From assembly GCF_000204415.1 (NCBI RefSeq), contig NC_015416.1, positions 310,001-374,000 of the forward strand: DNA of 64,000 nucleotides. The letters run 5' to 3'. The first letter of the stretch is position 1, and every line of letters begins with the position of its first letter. Source of the stretch: Methanothrix soehngenii GP6. GTDB lineage: Archaea > Halobacteriota > Methanosarcinia > Methanotrichales > Methanotrichaceae. Below, one piece after another: positions 1 through 7,651 of this stretch. The translations under genes and the position numbers were made by a program. Under the pieces are notes generated by a model. That model did no database searches and was not told where the DNA came from. It worked only from the letters and a program-made list of their open reading frames with translations.

Positions 1-5
1 GCTAT

Positions 6-281
6 GTGGTCACCTTTAATCCACCTTTAAGGCCATTTCGCCAGCGTGGGGATGCTCGATCAGGGATCAAGAGGTTTTTGGAGGACATGCTTCGCATAGC
101 CCAGGAGAGGGTGATTATAAGAAGCAGCACCGTTATTCCCCTTCTGCCGGCCGAGTACGATTCGCTCATTGATAGAAGTGGAGAGAATTTTGCGATCTAC
201 AGGGCGGATTGCTATCGTCCTGGCAGTGAGATGTACTCCCAGTGCGAGACTCATTCGATCCCAATCCAATCGACCTCTTAG
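6..281 (+). CDS. Hypothetical protein, possibly 5'-partial
   Basis: Open frame of 91 codons beginning with GTG right at the window edge, so the true start may lie outside. The residues are moderately hydrophilic with no signal peptide, membrane segment or motif I recognise. It ends 27 bases before the shikimate-kinase-like gene on the same strand, so the two could be co-transcribed. A longer open frame on the other strand overlaps it, which lowers certainty. I do not recognise a family; it may also be non-coding sequence before the kinase gene. Confidence 0.3.
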   Translation: MVTFNPPLRPFRQRGDARSGIKRFLEDMLRIAQERVIIRSSTVIPLLPAEYDSLIDRSGENFAIYRADCYRPGSEMYSQCETHSIPIQSTS

Positions 282-308
282 AATTAATCTGGTCATGGTG
301 ATGGAAAC

Positions 309-800
309 ATGAGAAATATTGTCCTTATCGGAATGCCAGGTGCAGGCAAGAGCACGGTCGGGGTTATTCTTGCAAAAGCCCTTGGGATGAACTTTGTCGA
401 CGCAGACCTCGTGATCCAGGAGCGGACCGGGCTGCGCCTGCAGGCGATAATCGACAGGGATGGGCCAGCCGGATTCCTGAAAGCCGAAGAAGAGGCAGTT
501 CTCTCCCTCAGTTGCAGGAATTCGGTTATTGCCACGGGCGGCAGTGTGGTTATGAGCCCCCGGGCAATGGAGCATTTAATATCGGCTGGTACTGTAGTTT
601 ACCTCAAGGTGCCTTTCGAAGAGATAGAAAAGAGGCTTGGCAATATCTCGGGCCGTGGGATTGTTCTTTTTGCCGGCCAGAGCCTCCGCATGATGTATGA
701 CCAGCGTGTCTCCCTGTACGAACAGTATGCCGACATCACAATTGATTGTGCCGGCCTGGATTTCGAGACGGTTGTAGGGCAGGTCCTCCTTTGTATATGA
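309..800 (+). CDS. Shikimate-kinase-like P-loop kinase
   Basis: 163 residues, the usual AroK/AroL length. The N-terminus carries a Walker A motif (GMPGAGKST, residues 8-16). The family signature DAD is at about residue 31 and a glycine-rich ATGGS is near residue 77. Family members phosphorylate shikimate at the 3-OH with ATP in the cytosol. Two key positions are unusual: the FRxxE segment that supplies the shikimate-binding arginine reads FLKAE, and the GGG loop reads GGS, so the substrate may differ. Most archaea use a GHMP-type shikimate kinase instead, so this may be a divergent small-molecule kinase. A purine-rich GGTGATGG precedes the ATG. The gene converges with the metal-transport operon on the other strand. 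Confidence 0.75.
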   Translation: MRNIVLIGMPGAGKSTVGVILAKALGMNFVDADLVIQERTGLRLQAIIDRDGPAGFLKAEEEAVLSLSCRNSVIATGGSVVMSPRAMEHLISAGTVVYLKVPFEEIEKRLGNISGRGIVLFAGQSLRMMYDQRVSLYEQYADITIDCAGLDFETVVGQVLLCI

Positions 801-809
801 TCCCGTAGA

Positions 810-1130
810 CATCCGCCCCCGGGGAATTGGATCATCTGGCGGATACTCAGGAAATTGCCGTGTGTCGCACAGCAGCGAAAACCGGCATCTTCTGCAGACC
901 TTATCATCACCGGCCTGGGAATGAAATCGGGATCGCCCAGCTTGAACTCGGTGATGGACAAGAGCCCCTCCGGGCACAGCACCCGGCGAAGCTACCCCAG
1001 GCAAGCGCTTCTATCCGGCACCTCACCCAGCACCGCCACCAGGAACGCAACATCGAATGATCTCAGTATTGATCGGTCTTTGAAAGATGGTGAATCCAGC
1101 GGCAAAGACTGCAAGAGCGCCCAGGATCAT
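810..1130 (-). pseudogene. Decayed SAM-dependent methyltransferase, last gene of the transport operon
   Basis: An ATG overlaps the ABC ATPase stop as ATGA (1127-1130) and opens with a hydrophobic segment, MILGALAVFAAGFTIFQRPI, as in membrane-anchored class I methyltransferases. The frame then breaks. In another frame, from about 1060 down to 830, one reads the C-terminal half of a class I methyltransferase: FDVAFLVAVLGEVPDR, then LRRVLCPEGLLSITEF, then an AEDAGFR segment. An in-frame TAG separates the first two blocks. The SAM-binding core (motif I, GxGxG) that should lie between anchor and FDVAFL is absent. An internal deletion plus frameshift plus nonsense mutation explains all of this. The family assignment rests on recognised consensus, not a search. 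Confidence 0.7.
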
Positions 1131-1906
1131 TTCAGCATTGCAACACATACTTTCCTTTTTATATCCTCTATTTCCCTTACCGCCACATTTACCCCATATA
1201 CGGAGGACATTATCTCACTGTTCACAACTGCTGCAACTTCGTCTACCGCAAGAAGTCTTCTATTGCATAATGCAGCGGCCCTGCTGCCAACTAAGAAAGC
1301 ATGATCAGGCATGTGGGTGTTCATGACAATTGATATTCCCGAAGATGCCAGTTTCTGCACTGCTTCCAGCACAAGCACCTGATTTCCAAAATCAAGGTGT
1401 GCCGTTGGCTCATCCAGCAAAAGCAAAGTTGGTTCCTGGGCAAGGGCACGGGCTATCAGAACCATCTGGCGCTGCCCGCCGCTGAGACTGCCAAGCGTTC
1501 TTTCTGCAAGGTCTCCAATGCCAACCATTTCAAGCGATTCTCTGGCAATTTTCATGTCCTTTGCGCCCGGAGATGCGAATATGGAAATGTGGGGTGTACG
1601 GCCCATTACCACAAAATCCAGAACCGTAAAGGGAAAAACCACTTCATTTTGCTGAGGCACGTATCCTATGCGCCGCGCGATTTTTCCTGCCCCCAGGGAT
1701 GCTGTATTCTCTCCCATGATATGGACCGAACCTGTAGCAGGCTTGAAGATGCCTGCAATGCATTTGATGAGTGTGGATTTTCCTGATCCGTTAGGGCCGA
1801 GGATGCACATGACCTCGCCACTTCTCAGGGAAAAGGACACGTTTTCGAACACATTTTCCTTTCCGTAGGAGTAGCTGAGAGAATCAACCTCCAGGATCAG
1901 TTCCAT
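1127..1906 (-). CDS. ABC transporter ATP-binding protein, iron/cobalamin (FecE/BtuD) type
   Basis: 259 residues, typical of the FecE/BtuD class that drives metal-chelate or corrinoid import on the inner face of the membrane. Walker A GPNGSGKST is at 37-45, the Q-loop at about 85, the signature LSGGQRQ at 141-147, and Walker B LLLLDEPT at 161-168, with a switch histidine in the NTHMPDH segment. All catalytic elements are intact. Its start overlaps the permease gene by 10 bases and its stop overlaps the decayed methyltransferase by 4, so it is translationally coupled on both sides. The substrate cannot be read from the ATPase itself. Confidence 0.93.
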   Translation of the reverse strand: MELILEVDSLSYSYGKENVFENVSFSLRSGEVMCILGPNGSGKSTLIKCIAGIFKPATGSVHIMGENTASLGAGKIARRIGYVPQQNEVVFPFTVLDFVVMGRTPHISIFASPGAKDMKIARESLEMVGIGDLAERTLGSLSGGQRQMVLIARALAQEPTLLLLDEPTAHLDFGNQVLVLEAVQKLASSGISIVMNTHMPDHAFLVGSRAAALCNRRLLAVDEVAAVVNSEIMSSVYGVNVAVREIEDIKRKVCVAMLK

Positions 1907-2916
1907 CCCATGCGCCCCCTCTTTATAAGATATGCAAATATGGGAGCACCTACTAGAGAGGTTATTATGCCCAGGGGTATTTCCGTTACACTAACAGTTC
2001 TTGCCAGATCGTCTACAAGCAACATGAAAGATGCGCCGCATACCATGCTCATGGGCAGCAGGCGGTTGTAATTGGGGCCCACTATCATCCTTGAAATATG
2101 GGGCACCACCAGTCCCACCCAACCAATGACCCCGCTAATACTGACTGCCGCCGAGGTCACAAGGGTTGCACAGATAATGATTATCAAGCGCATTTTGTCC
2201 ACATTTACTCCCAGGGATCTGGCTTCCTCGTCGCCCAGTGAGAGGATATTGATGCGCCATCTGAGAAGGAACAATACAAGCATTCCAATGAACATGGGTA
2301 CAGTTATCCAGATCAGATCGCTGTACCTTATGCTGGAGAGGCTTCCCATAAGCCAGAAAACTATCTCAGGAAGTTCGTCATAAGGATCTGCGGCATATTT
2401 TGCCAGTGATATGAGGGCAGTGAAAATAGAACTCACAATTATTCCGGATAGAACAAGCACCAGAGTTCCGGTTCCCTTGCTAGCTTTATCCATGCTGATA
2501 GCAGCGAACATTGCCAGAAGTCCGAAAATAAAAGCCAGCAGCTGAATCATGATGTGGTTGTCGAATAATAGTATCCCCAGGCATGCACCAAAACCTGCGC
2601 CTGAACCCACACCCAGTATATAAGGCGATACCAATGGATTGCGAAACACACCCTGAAATGAGACACCAGCTACAGAAAGAGCGCAGCCTACGAGCATGGC
2701 TGCGAGGATCCTCGGCAATCTCACGCTGAACAATACTGTGTGATGAGTTGATGCTGGAATAGCAGTGCCAAAAAATAAAGCAGTGATAGTATTCATGATG
2801 TCATCTATTAAAACCGATACAGGTACCTGGTATCTTCCCATAAAGAGAGAAACTATGAGCATCAAGAAAGGCAATAAATACATGACAGTGGTGCCATGGT
2901 GCCTGCTATCAGGCAT
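1897..2916 (-). CDS. FecCD-family ABC transporter permease
   Basis: 339 residues with about ten hydrophobic segments from residue 12 to the end, matching the BtuC/FecCD permease fold used for iron-siderophore, haem and cobalamin uptake. Family-typical blocks are visible: RLPRILAAMLVG near 68, the PLVSPYILGVGSGAGFGA stretch near 94, and the GVIGWVGLVVPHISRM block near 262, which is the coupling region that contacts the ATPase. It overlaps the radical SAM gene upstream by 8 bases and the ATPase gene downstream by 10, which implies stoichiometric co-translation. It is the only permease in the operon, so it probably acts as a homodimer. Confidence 0.93.
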   Translation of the reverse strand: MPDSRHHGTTVMYLLPFLMLIVSLFMGRYQVPVSVLIDDIMNTITALFFGTAIPASTHHTVLFSVRLPRILAAMLVGCALSVAGVSFQGVFRNPLVSPYILGVGSGAGFGACLGILLFDNHIMIQLLAFIFGLLAMFAAISMDKASKGTGTLVLVLSGIIVSSIFTALISLAKYAADPYDELPEIVFWLMGSLSSIRYSDLIWITVPMFIGMLVLFLLRWRINILSLGDEEARSLGVNVDKMRLIIIICATLVTSAAVSISGVIGWVGLVVPHISRMIVGPNYNRLLPMSMVCGASFMLLVDDLARTVSVTEIPLGIITSLVGAPIFAYLIKRGRMGWN

Positions 2917-4681
2917 GAGTGCACTCCATCATATGCCCTGGCCACCCACTGGACGATGGCCTGTGGAAAGACCTGTTAGGGCTGGCATCCTCAAAGGACA
3001 TGCCATAAAAACGCCTGTAGAATTCATCTGCCTCCTTTTTAATGTCAATCCCAAGCTTTCCGGGATGGATTTTGTCCGCAATATAGAGAAGACCTAATAT
3101 CCAGCGAGGACTGCCGAAATCCCAGATTGGTGGTATCACATAGACCCTCTGCTCTTTTACCGCATCCGCTTCTATGCCATAATACCTGCACAGGCCATAG
3201 AACTCATCGAGCGGACGAGAGAGAAAACCGGAAATAAATATGGTTTGGGGATTATGTTCATTTATAAATGCAGGGGATACATTCACACCGGGTTTTCCTT
3301 CCCTCTGAAGCACTTTATTAATGCTCTTTCCTCCAGCAAAGGTCACAAGGTTGTTCTCCATTCTTCCTGCATTCAGGGCAAAAAGGGGTGAGCCCATACA
3401 GTAATAGACTGAATGATCGCTGTTCTCTGCCGCAAGGCTTAGAACTGATTCCATGCGCTTGCCGATAAAGGATGAAAGTTCCTCTCCCTGATGCTCTGCA
3501 CCTGCCTTTTTGGCGATCAGCCTGATAAACTCGAGATATGAGCATGGCTGTTGTATCAGGCGATGCATTTTCATAAGCGTTTCAGCGTCAGAGACCTCCC
3601 GCCAGACCTCAAGCAGTTTCCCTTCGTCAAATATTCCCATGCATATGAGCGCTGCATGTACCATACCAAAAGCCCGGCTTATCCTGTAACCACCCATGAA
3701 TCCGGCCTCACTGAAATTTTCACTGGCAGCAGTTCCCTTTACCTGGACATTATGCCCACAGCGGCAGGCATAGTCCGTCCAGGGCTTCAGAAGCCTGCAT
3801 CCCATGGGGCCGTGAAACTCCCTTTCTGCAAGCAGGCTCCCACATTGCGGACAGTAGGTATGCAATAATTCCGTGCCCGGAGAATTGAACAGATATACGT
3901 GATCCATGTGCTCGCGTATTGCCCTGCACAATCTTTCAGCATCCCCTATGGAGGGTTCCTGTTCAAGAGGTGTATCCCCGAATGGAATGAATCTCATCAG
4001 CTGTAAGGGGATCTCAGAGGAGACCTTAGATAGTGTTCTTGCAGCCTGCAAGACATCGGCTTCATTTCTCCTGGAATACACTACCGACGTCTCTACGTGT
4101 ACGCCCATTTCAAGAAGCCCGGCAATATTCCTAAAAACAGGAGTCGAGGATTTAGCACCACATGTCCTGTAAATACTATTGGAATATCCTTTGACCCCCA
4201 CGTTCACGAAATCTATCAGACCTCCAAGCTCTTCAAGCGTCTCTTCAGTGAAATAGCAATTTGTAGAGCAGCCAACAAGCAGGCTATTCTCCTTTGCCTG
4301 AACTGCAAGCTCCCTGAAAATGTAATAGTTGGCAGCCGGTTCATTAAGTGTCGAAACCACGCCCTGGCATTCCTGCTCCAGTGCTTTTGCGACTACCTGG
4401 GTTGGGCTGAGCGTTGGCCAGCCAAAAGACCGGTTGGATGCCAGCAATCTTGCCACACATCCCTGGCATTCAAAATTGCAGCCGGTACTGAAAACCTGCA
4501 GGAACTTTGCCGAGGGATGAAAATGCAGCATTGGTATGGTTTCCACAGAAATGGGATAGCCACCCATGTAGCCAATTTCAGGAGATTGAATTATGCTGCC
4601 GCCTTTCTTCACATAAGTCCCGCATCTACCTCTGCTATGCTCGTTGATCTCACAACCGATCTCGCATACTTTGCACTGCAT
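2909..4681 (-). CDS. Radical SAM enzyme fused to a substrate-binding-protein-like domain
   Basis: 590 residues. A cysteine cluster at the N-terminus (C3, C6, C10, C20) resembles that of PflA-like and AmmeMemo-type radical SAM proteins. The radical SAM motif CxxxCxxC is C68-C72-C75. A further group of cysteines (CPQCG near 285, CRCG near 315) could bind another Fe-S cluster or zinc. From about residue 430 the sequence changes to a TroA/FepB-like helical-backbone binding fold (a FAGG block near 440, then TIFISG, RVYVIPP and KLGIDIKKEADEFYRRFYG). That fold resembles the operon's own binding protein but has no signal peptide, so it should be cytosolic. Neighbours point to processing of an imported metal, corrinoid or metallophore. 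The reaction is unknown; the two-domain fusion is the notable point. Confidence 0.8.
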   Translation of the reverse strand: MQCKVCEIGCEINEHSRGRCGTYVKKGGSIIQSPEIGYMGGYPISVETIPMLHFHPSAKFLQVFSTGCNFECQGCVARLLASNRSFGWPTLSPTQVVAKALEQECQGVVSTLNEPAANYYIFRELAVQAKENSLLVGCSTNCYFTEETLEELGGLIDFVNVGVKGYSNSIYRTCGAKSSTPVFRNIAGLLEMGVHVETSVVYSRRNEADVLQAARTLSKVSSEIPLQLMRFIPFGDTPLEQEPSIGDAERLCRAIREHMDHVYLFNSPGTELLHTYCPQCGSLLAEREFHGPMGCRLLKPWTDYACRCGHNVQVKGTAASENFSEAGFMGGYRISRAFGMVHAALICMGIFDEGKLLEVWREVSDAETLMKMHRLIQQPCSYLEFIRLIAKKAGAEHQGEELSSFIGKRMESVLSLAAENSDHSVYYCMGSPLFALNAGRMENNLVTFAGGKSINKVLQREGKPGVNVSPAFINEHNPQTIFISGFLSRPLDEFYGLCRYYGIEADAVKEQRVYVIPPIWDFGSPRWILGLLYIADKIHPGKLGIDIKKEADEFYRRFYGMSFEDASPNRSFHRPSSSGWPGHMMECTHA

Positions 4682-4692
4682 TTCTGCCCCCT

Positions 4693-5310
4693 CTATTTGC
4701 TCAATACCACCCAGAACCCGGAATCATCCCGGACCGTATGGCAGACGAGGTCGGTCTGCTCTGCTGCTTCTTCTATGACCTTCTGGTTTTCCGGGCTGAG
4801 GCGTTCCTTGGAATTGTTCTGCCACTGGGGATTGATAGCGGCCATTTTTTCAGATATCTGTTCTCTCAATTCCTTGGTGCCAAAACCTCCGCCTATCCAT
4901 GCCTGCCCGCCGGGCGCAAGAACGCGGGCTATTTCATTAAAGGCAGCAGGAAGATCATTCCAGAAAAACACGGAACCACGGCTCACAATGAGATCGGCGC
5001 AGCCATTTTGGAAGGGAAGCACATGTACATCAGCAATCAAAGGAACAACCTTGTCCGCTATCCTGTGATGAAGAACTTTCTCCTGTGAAAGCCTGCACAT
5101 CTCTCTTGAGAGATCAACGCCATAGGTCCGCATTTCTGTGATCTGGGCAATGGAAATCCCCAGGGATGCTATGCCGCATCCCAGGTCCAGGCATCTGCCG
5201 CTCTTAATCCCGCTCTCTGTGACTATATGGTTTGCTATGACTGGATAAATGGGAGCAAAGATATGCTCCGCAATATAAGCAAAACCCGGGGATTTGCCAT
5301 TTTCTCTCAT
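4693..5310 (-). CDS. Class I SAM-dependent methyltransferase
   Basis: 205 residues with the seven-strand methyltransferase core: motif I LDLGCGIASLG at 41-51, an acidic post-I residue in YGVDLSREM near 67, DVHVLPF near 94, and RVLAPGGQAWIGGG near 128. It transfers a methyl group from SAM to an unknown acceptor. The start codon overlaps the stop of the binding-protein gene as ATGA, and the radical SAM gene follows after 11 bases. This places it inside the transport operon and suggests action on the same cargo or on a small molecule derived from it. It is complete, unlike the second methyltransferase at the operon's far end. Confidence 0.85.
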   Translation of the reverse strand: MRENGKSPGFAYIAEHIFAPIYPVIANHIVTESGIKSGRCLDLGCGIASLGISIAQITEMRTYGVDLSREMCRLSQEKVLHHRIADKVVPLIADVHVLPFQNGCADLIVSRGSVFFWNDLPAAFNEIARVLAPGGQAWIGGGFGTKELREQISEKMAAINPQWQNNSKERLSPENQKVIEEAAEQTDLVCHTVRDDSGFWVVLSK

Positions 5311-6395
5311 TTCGTTATCTTGGCCTCAGGATGCAATAGCATGTCAAGATCGCTATCTTCGAGAGCATAGTGGAAGAATTCCGAATAGAATTCACCGGTC
5401 AGGCTGTCTAGATCCATATCGGCAAAGAGGTCAGGATATAGCATCTTCGCAGTCCAGGCCGTTCCGATGATGAGGTGAGGGCCCTGCGGCCTATCTATCC
5501 AGCAGAACGGATTCTGCGGTGCCAGATATACTCGTTTGTTCTGTACAGCTTCGACGCTTGTCCAGATAGGATCGGAGTATACTGTTTTATAGAACTGCGG
5601 GCTGGAAGTGATTATTGCTTCTGGGTTCCAGTTCATAACCTGCTCTATGGATACCTGCGTCATGCCGTTTCCTGGAGTAAGGGGACAATCAGCAACGTTG
5701 ATGCCGCCACAGATGTCGATCACCTGGGAGTGCTGCGAACCAGATGGATCTGTCGCCAGTCCTGTGGGACCTTCGGCATAGTAAACGCGCACTTTTTCGT
5801 CCTCTGGGATATCTTTTACTGTCTCATTGATCTTTGTCAGGATTGAACTGCGGAATTCGAGCAGCTTTTCTGCCTGATCCTTGCAATCAAGCAACTTCCC
5901 CACATACTCGATGGTGGGATCGGATTTCGTAACGAAGATGATGGAGCCATCGATAGCTACAACCGGGATGCTGCCAAATTTTTCCTGCCTGCGGTTGATA
6001 GTTTCCTGGACTTCGCCGTCTGTAGTGTAACCTTCTATTACAATGTCGGGACTCATGTTAATCATAGTCTCATAATTCCCGGTTTGTGTCCCATACCAGC
6101 CTCCTATTACCGGCAGGCTCTGATAATTTTCATCCATTAAAGTATGGTTAAAATTATTTATGAAATTCCAGCCTGCAAGTTTGTCGGGTGCGAGCATGTA
6201 TACAAGAATTGTGGACGGGGGAGACGTAGAGATAACAGAGCTAATGTTTTCAGGAACGGTTAATTGCCTGCCCAACATGTCGGTGATCTGTACGGTGCCT
6301 GATGCCTGTTGAATTTCTTGTGCCATGCATTCACAGGCATTCATAGCCAGGAATAGCATAAAAATCAGAACAATTATGCTCCTTTTTTCATTCAA
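5307..6395 (-). CDS. ABC transporter substrate-binding protein, iron/cobalamin type
   Basis: 362 residues. A hydrophobic signal segment (IIVLIFMLFLAM, residues 7-18) ends in a cysteine-containing stretch, so the protein is exported and possibly lipid-anchored. The mature part is a TroA/BtuF-type fold: an ITDMLGRQLTVPENI opening near 37, MSPDIVIEG near 114, a second-lobe GGINVADC near 230, and the closing block WNPEAIITSSPQFY near 253. It is the first gene of the operon and delivers the ligand to the FecCD permease. The ligand may be an iron chelate, a corrinoid or another metal complex; sequence alone does not decide. A TATA element lies about 35-45 bases upstream. Confidence 0.9.
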   Translation of the reverse strand: MNEKRSIIVLIFMLFLAMNACECMAQEIQQASGTVQITDMLGRQLTVPENISSVISTSPPSTILVYMLAPDKLAGWNFINNFNHTLMDENYQSLPVIGGWYGTQTGNYETMINMSPDIVIEGYTTDGEVQETINRRQEKFGSIPVVAIDGSIIFVTKSDPTIEYVGKLLDCKDQAEKLLEFRSSILTKINETVKDIPEDEKVRVYYAEGPTGLATDPSGSQHSQVIDICGGINVADCPLTPGNGMTQVSIEQVMNWNPEAIITSSPQFYKTVYSDPIWTSVEAVQNKRVYLAPQNPFCWIDRPQGPHLIIGTAWTAKMLYPDLFADMDLDSLTGEFYSEFFHYALEDSDLDMLLHPEAKITK

Positions 6396-6427
6396 GGTAT
6401 CAACCCGCTGAATTGAGATATCGCAGC

Positions 6428-6440
6428 ACTATAAATAGTT
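6428..6440 (-). promoter_or_regulatory. TATA element of the transport operon
   Basis: On the minus strand the sequence reads CTATTTATAGTG, a good archaeal TATA box. It lies about 35-45 bases before the ATG at 6395, which leaves room for a leader of roughly 10 bases. No other gene starts nearby on this strand, so it should drive the six-gene operon. Confidence 0.55.
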
Positions 6441-6576
6441 AGTTGAGCTAAAATATGGCTCTTGGCCAGACTTTTCTTAAATTTATGAATCAAACTGCCC
6501 ACTGCCACCCTGCCCTAAAAATACCTGTATTTTTAGAAAAAATTCGATAAATGGAACCCCGTTGCTCGGCCCGAGA

Positions 6577-7488
6577 TCACCTCTCTTTTCTATATGGAAT
6601 CTGGATCTCAGTCAACAGCTCCTCCTCTGCCGTCTTGCAGGGATCACTAAGGTACAGCTCCCGGATCGGTCCGGCTACTTCCAGACCGGCCCCGGCCATG
6701 TACTTGAAGACGGACTGGTAGGACTTGTGCAGGGTAGGATAGCTGCCCTTGTGGATCATCGAAAGCATTCTGGCAGCCGGCAGGCTCTTGACCTCGATTC
6801 CTGAACCTTCACCCTCCACTTTTCCCGCAATGGGAAGGGCGACCTCGATGCTGACCTCCTTCTCCGACCAATCGGAGATAGCCTCGGCCTCAACGCTGAC
6901 ATGCTCGTCTCCTCTTTCTCTATCATTCTCATTCCCTTTCGCACAGTCCTCATGGTAGATGGCGATGACTGGACCGATAACCTTCAACTGATTTCTCTTG
7001 CTGGCTGGGAGATCGACAAAAGAGAATAGCTCTCCGATCAGCTTTTCGATGGTTGGGCTGAGAATTCCCGTCTCCTTCCGGCAGATGACTCGCAGTGCCG
7101 GTACATCTTTTACCGCAGGCTCTGTTAATGCCATTCCTATCAACTCCGTTCGTTCCTCTTTCAGCAAGGCCTCGATCCTCTTCAGCCGCAAGATCTCCAA
7201 CCGGACGGCAGAGAGCCGTCCCTCCATGAGACTATCAACAGTATCCCAATCGCCGCAAGCCTCGGCTTGCAGGTATGTCTTCAAGTCCTCAAGTGAGAAG
7301 CCTAGGCTGCAGATGGCTTTGATCTTCACCCCCAGTTCCATCTGGGAGGATGTGTAGTACCTATAGCCGGTGAAGGGATCCCTTGCCTCCGGTACCAGGA
7401 TTTCCAATCGGTCGTAGTAACGCAGCGCCCTCTGGGATATCCTGGTGATGGCTGAGAACCTGGCTATCGGTATTCGATCGGCTGGCAT
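6577..7488 (-). CDS. MerR-family regulator with GyrI-like effector domain
   Basis: 304 residues from the ATG at 7488. The N-terminus is a MerR winged helix (IPIARFSAITRISQRALRYY, then RDPFTGYRYYTSSQM), followed by a dimerisation helix to about residue 130. The C-terminal part (IEVKSLPAARMLSMIHKGSYPTLHKSY and on to TEIQIPYRK) is a GyrI/BmrR-type small-molecule-binding domain. The open frame extends 32 codons further upstream, but an A+T-rich TATA element sits about 30 bases before 7488, so I prefer the internal ATG and a leaderless mRNA. Such regulators sense drugs or other hydrophobic compounds; the inducer here is unknown. The neighbouring genes on both sides lie on separate transcripts. Confidence 0.85.
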   Translation of the reverse strand: MPADRIPIARFSAITRISQRALRYYDRLEILVPEARDPFTGYRYYTSSQMELGVKIKAICSLGFSLEDLKTYLQAEACGDWDTVDSLMEGRLSAVRLEILRLKRIEALLKEERTELIGMALTEPAVKDVPALRVICRKETGILSPTIEKLIGELFSFVDLPASKRNQLKVIGPVIAIYHEDCAKGNENDRERGDEHVSVEAEAISDWSEKEVSIEVALPIAGKVEGEGSGIEVKSLPAARMLSMIHKGSYPTLHKSYQSVFKYMAGAGLEVAGPIRELYLSDPCKTAEEELLTEIQIPYRKER

Positions 7489-7512
7489 TGCTGATTGATA
7501 TGGTCCCACCGG

Positions 7513-7523
7513 TAAATAAATAG
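7513..7523 (-). promoter_or_regulatory. TATA element deciding the MerR gene start
   Basis: The minus strand reads CTATTTATTTA, centred about 30 bases before the ATG at 7488. This spacing is what a leaderless archaeal transcript shows and argues against the longer upstream start. Confidence 0.5.
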
Positions 7524-7651
7524 GCTGGCAGTCTGCCCCGGCAGAAGGTTTGAAATGAACCCGTCTGCATAGAGACGAAAGCAATGGCCTTAAAGCGTTT
7601 GCCCGCTCAGCAGATCCAATCGGATGGCTGCTACAGCTCGAAGGCAGCGAT

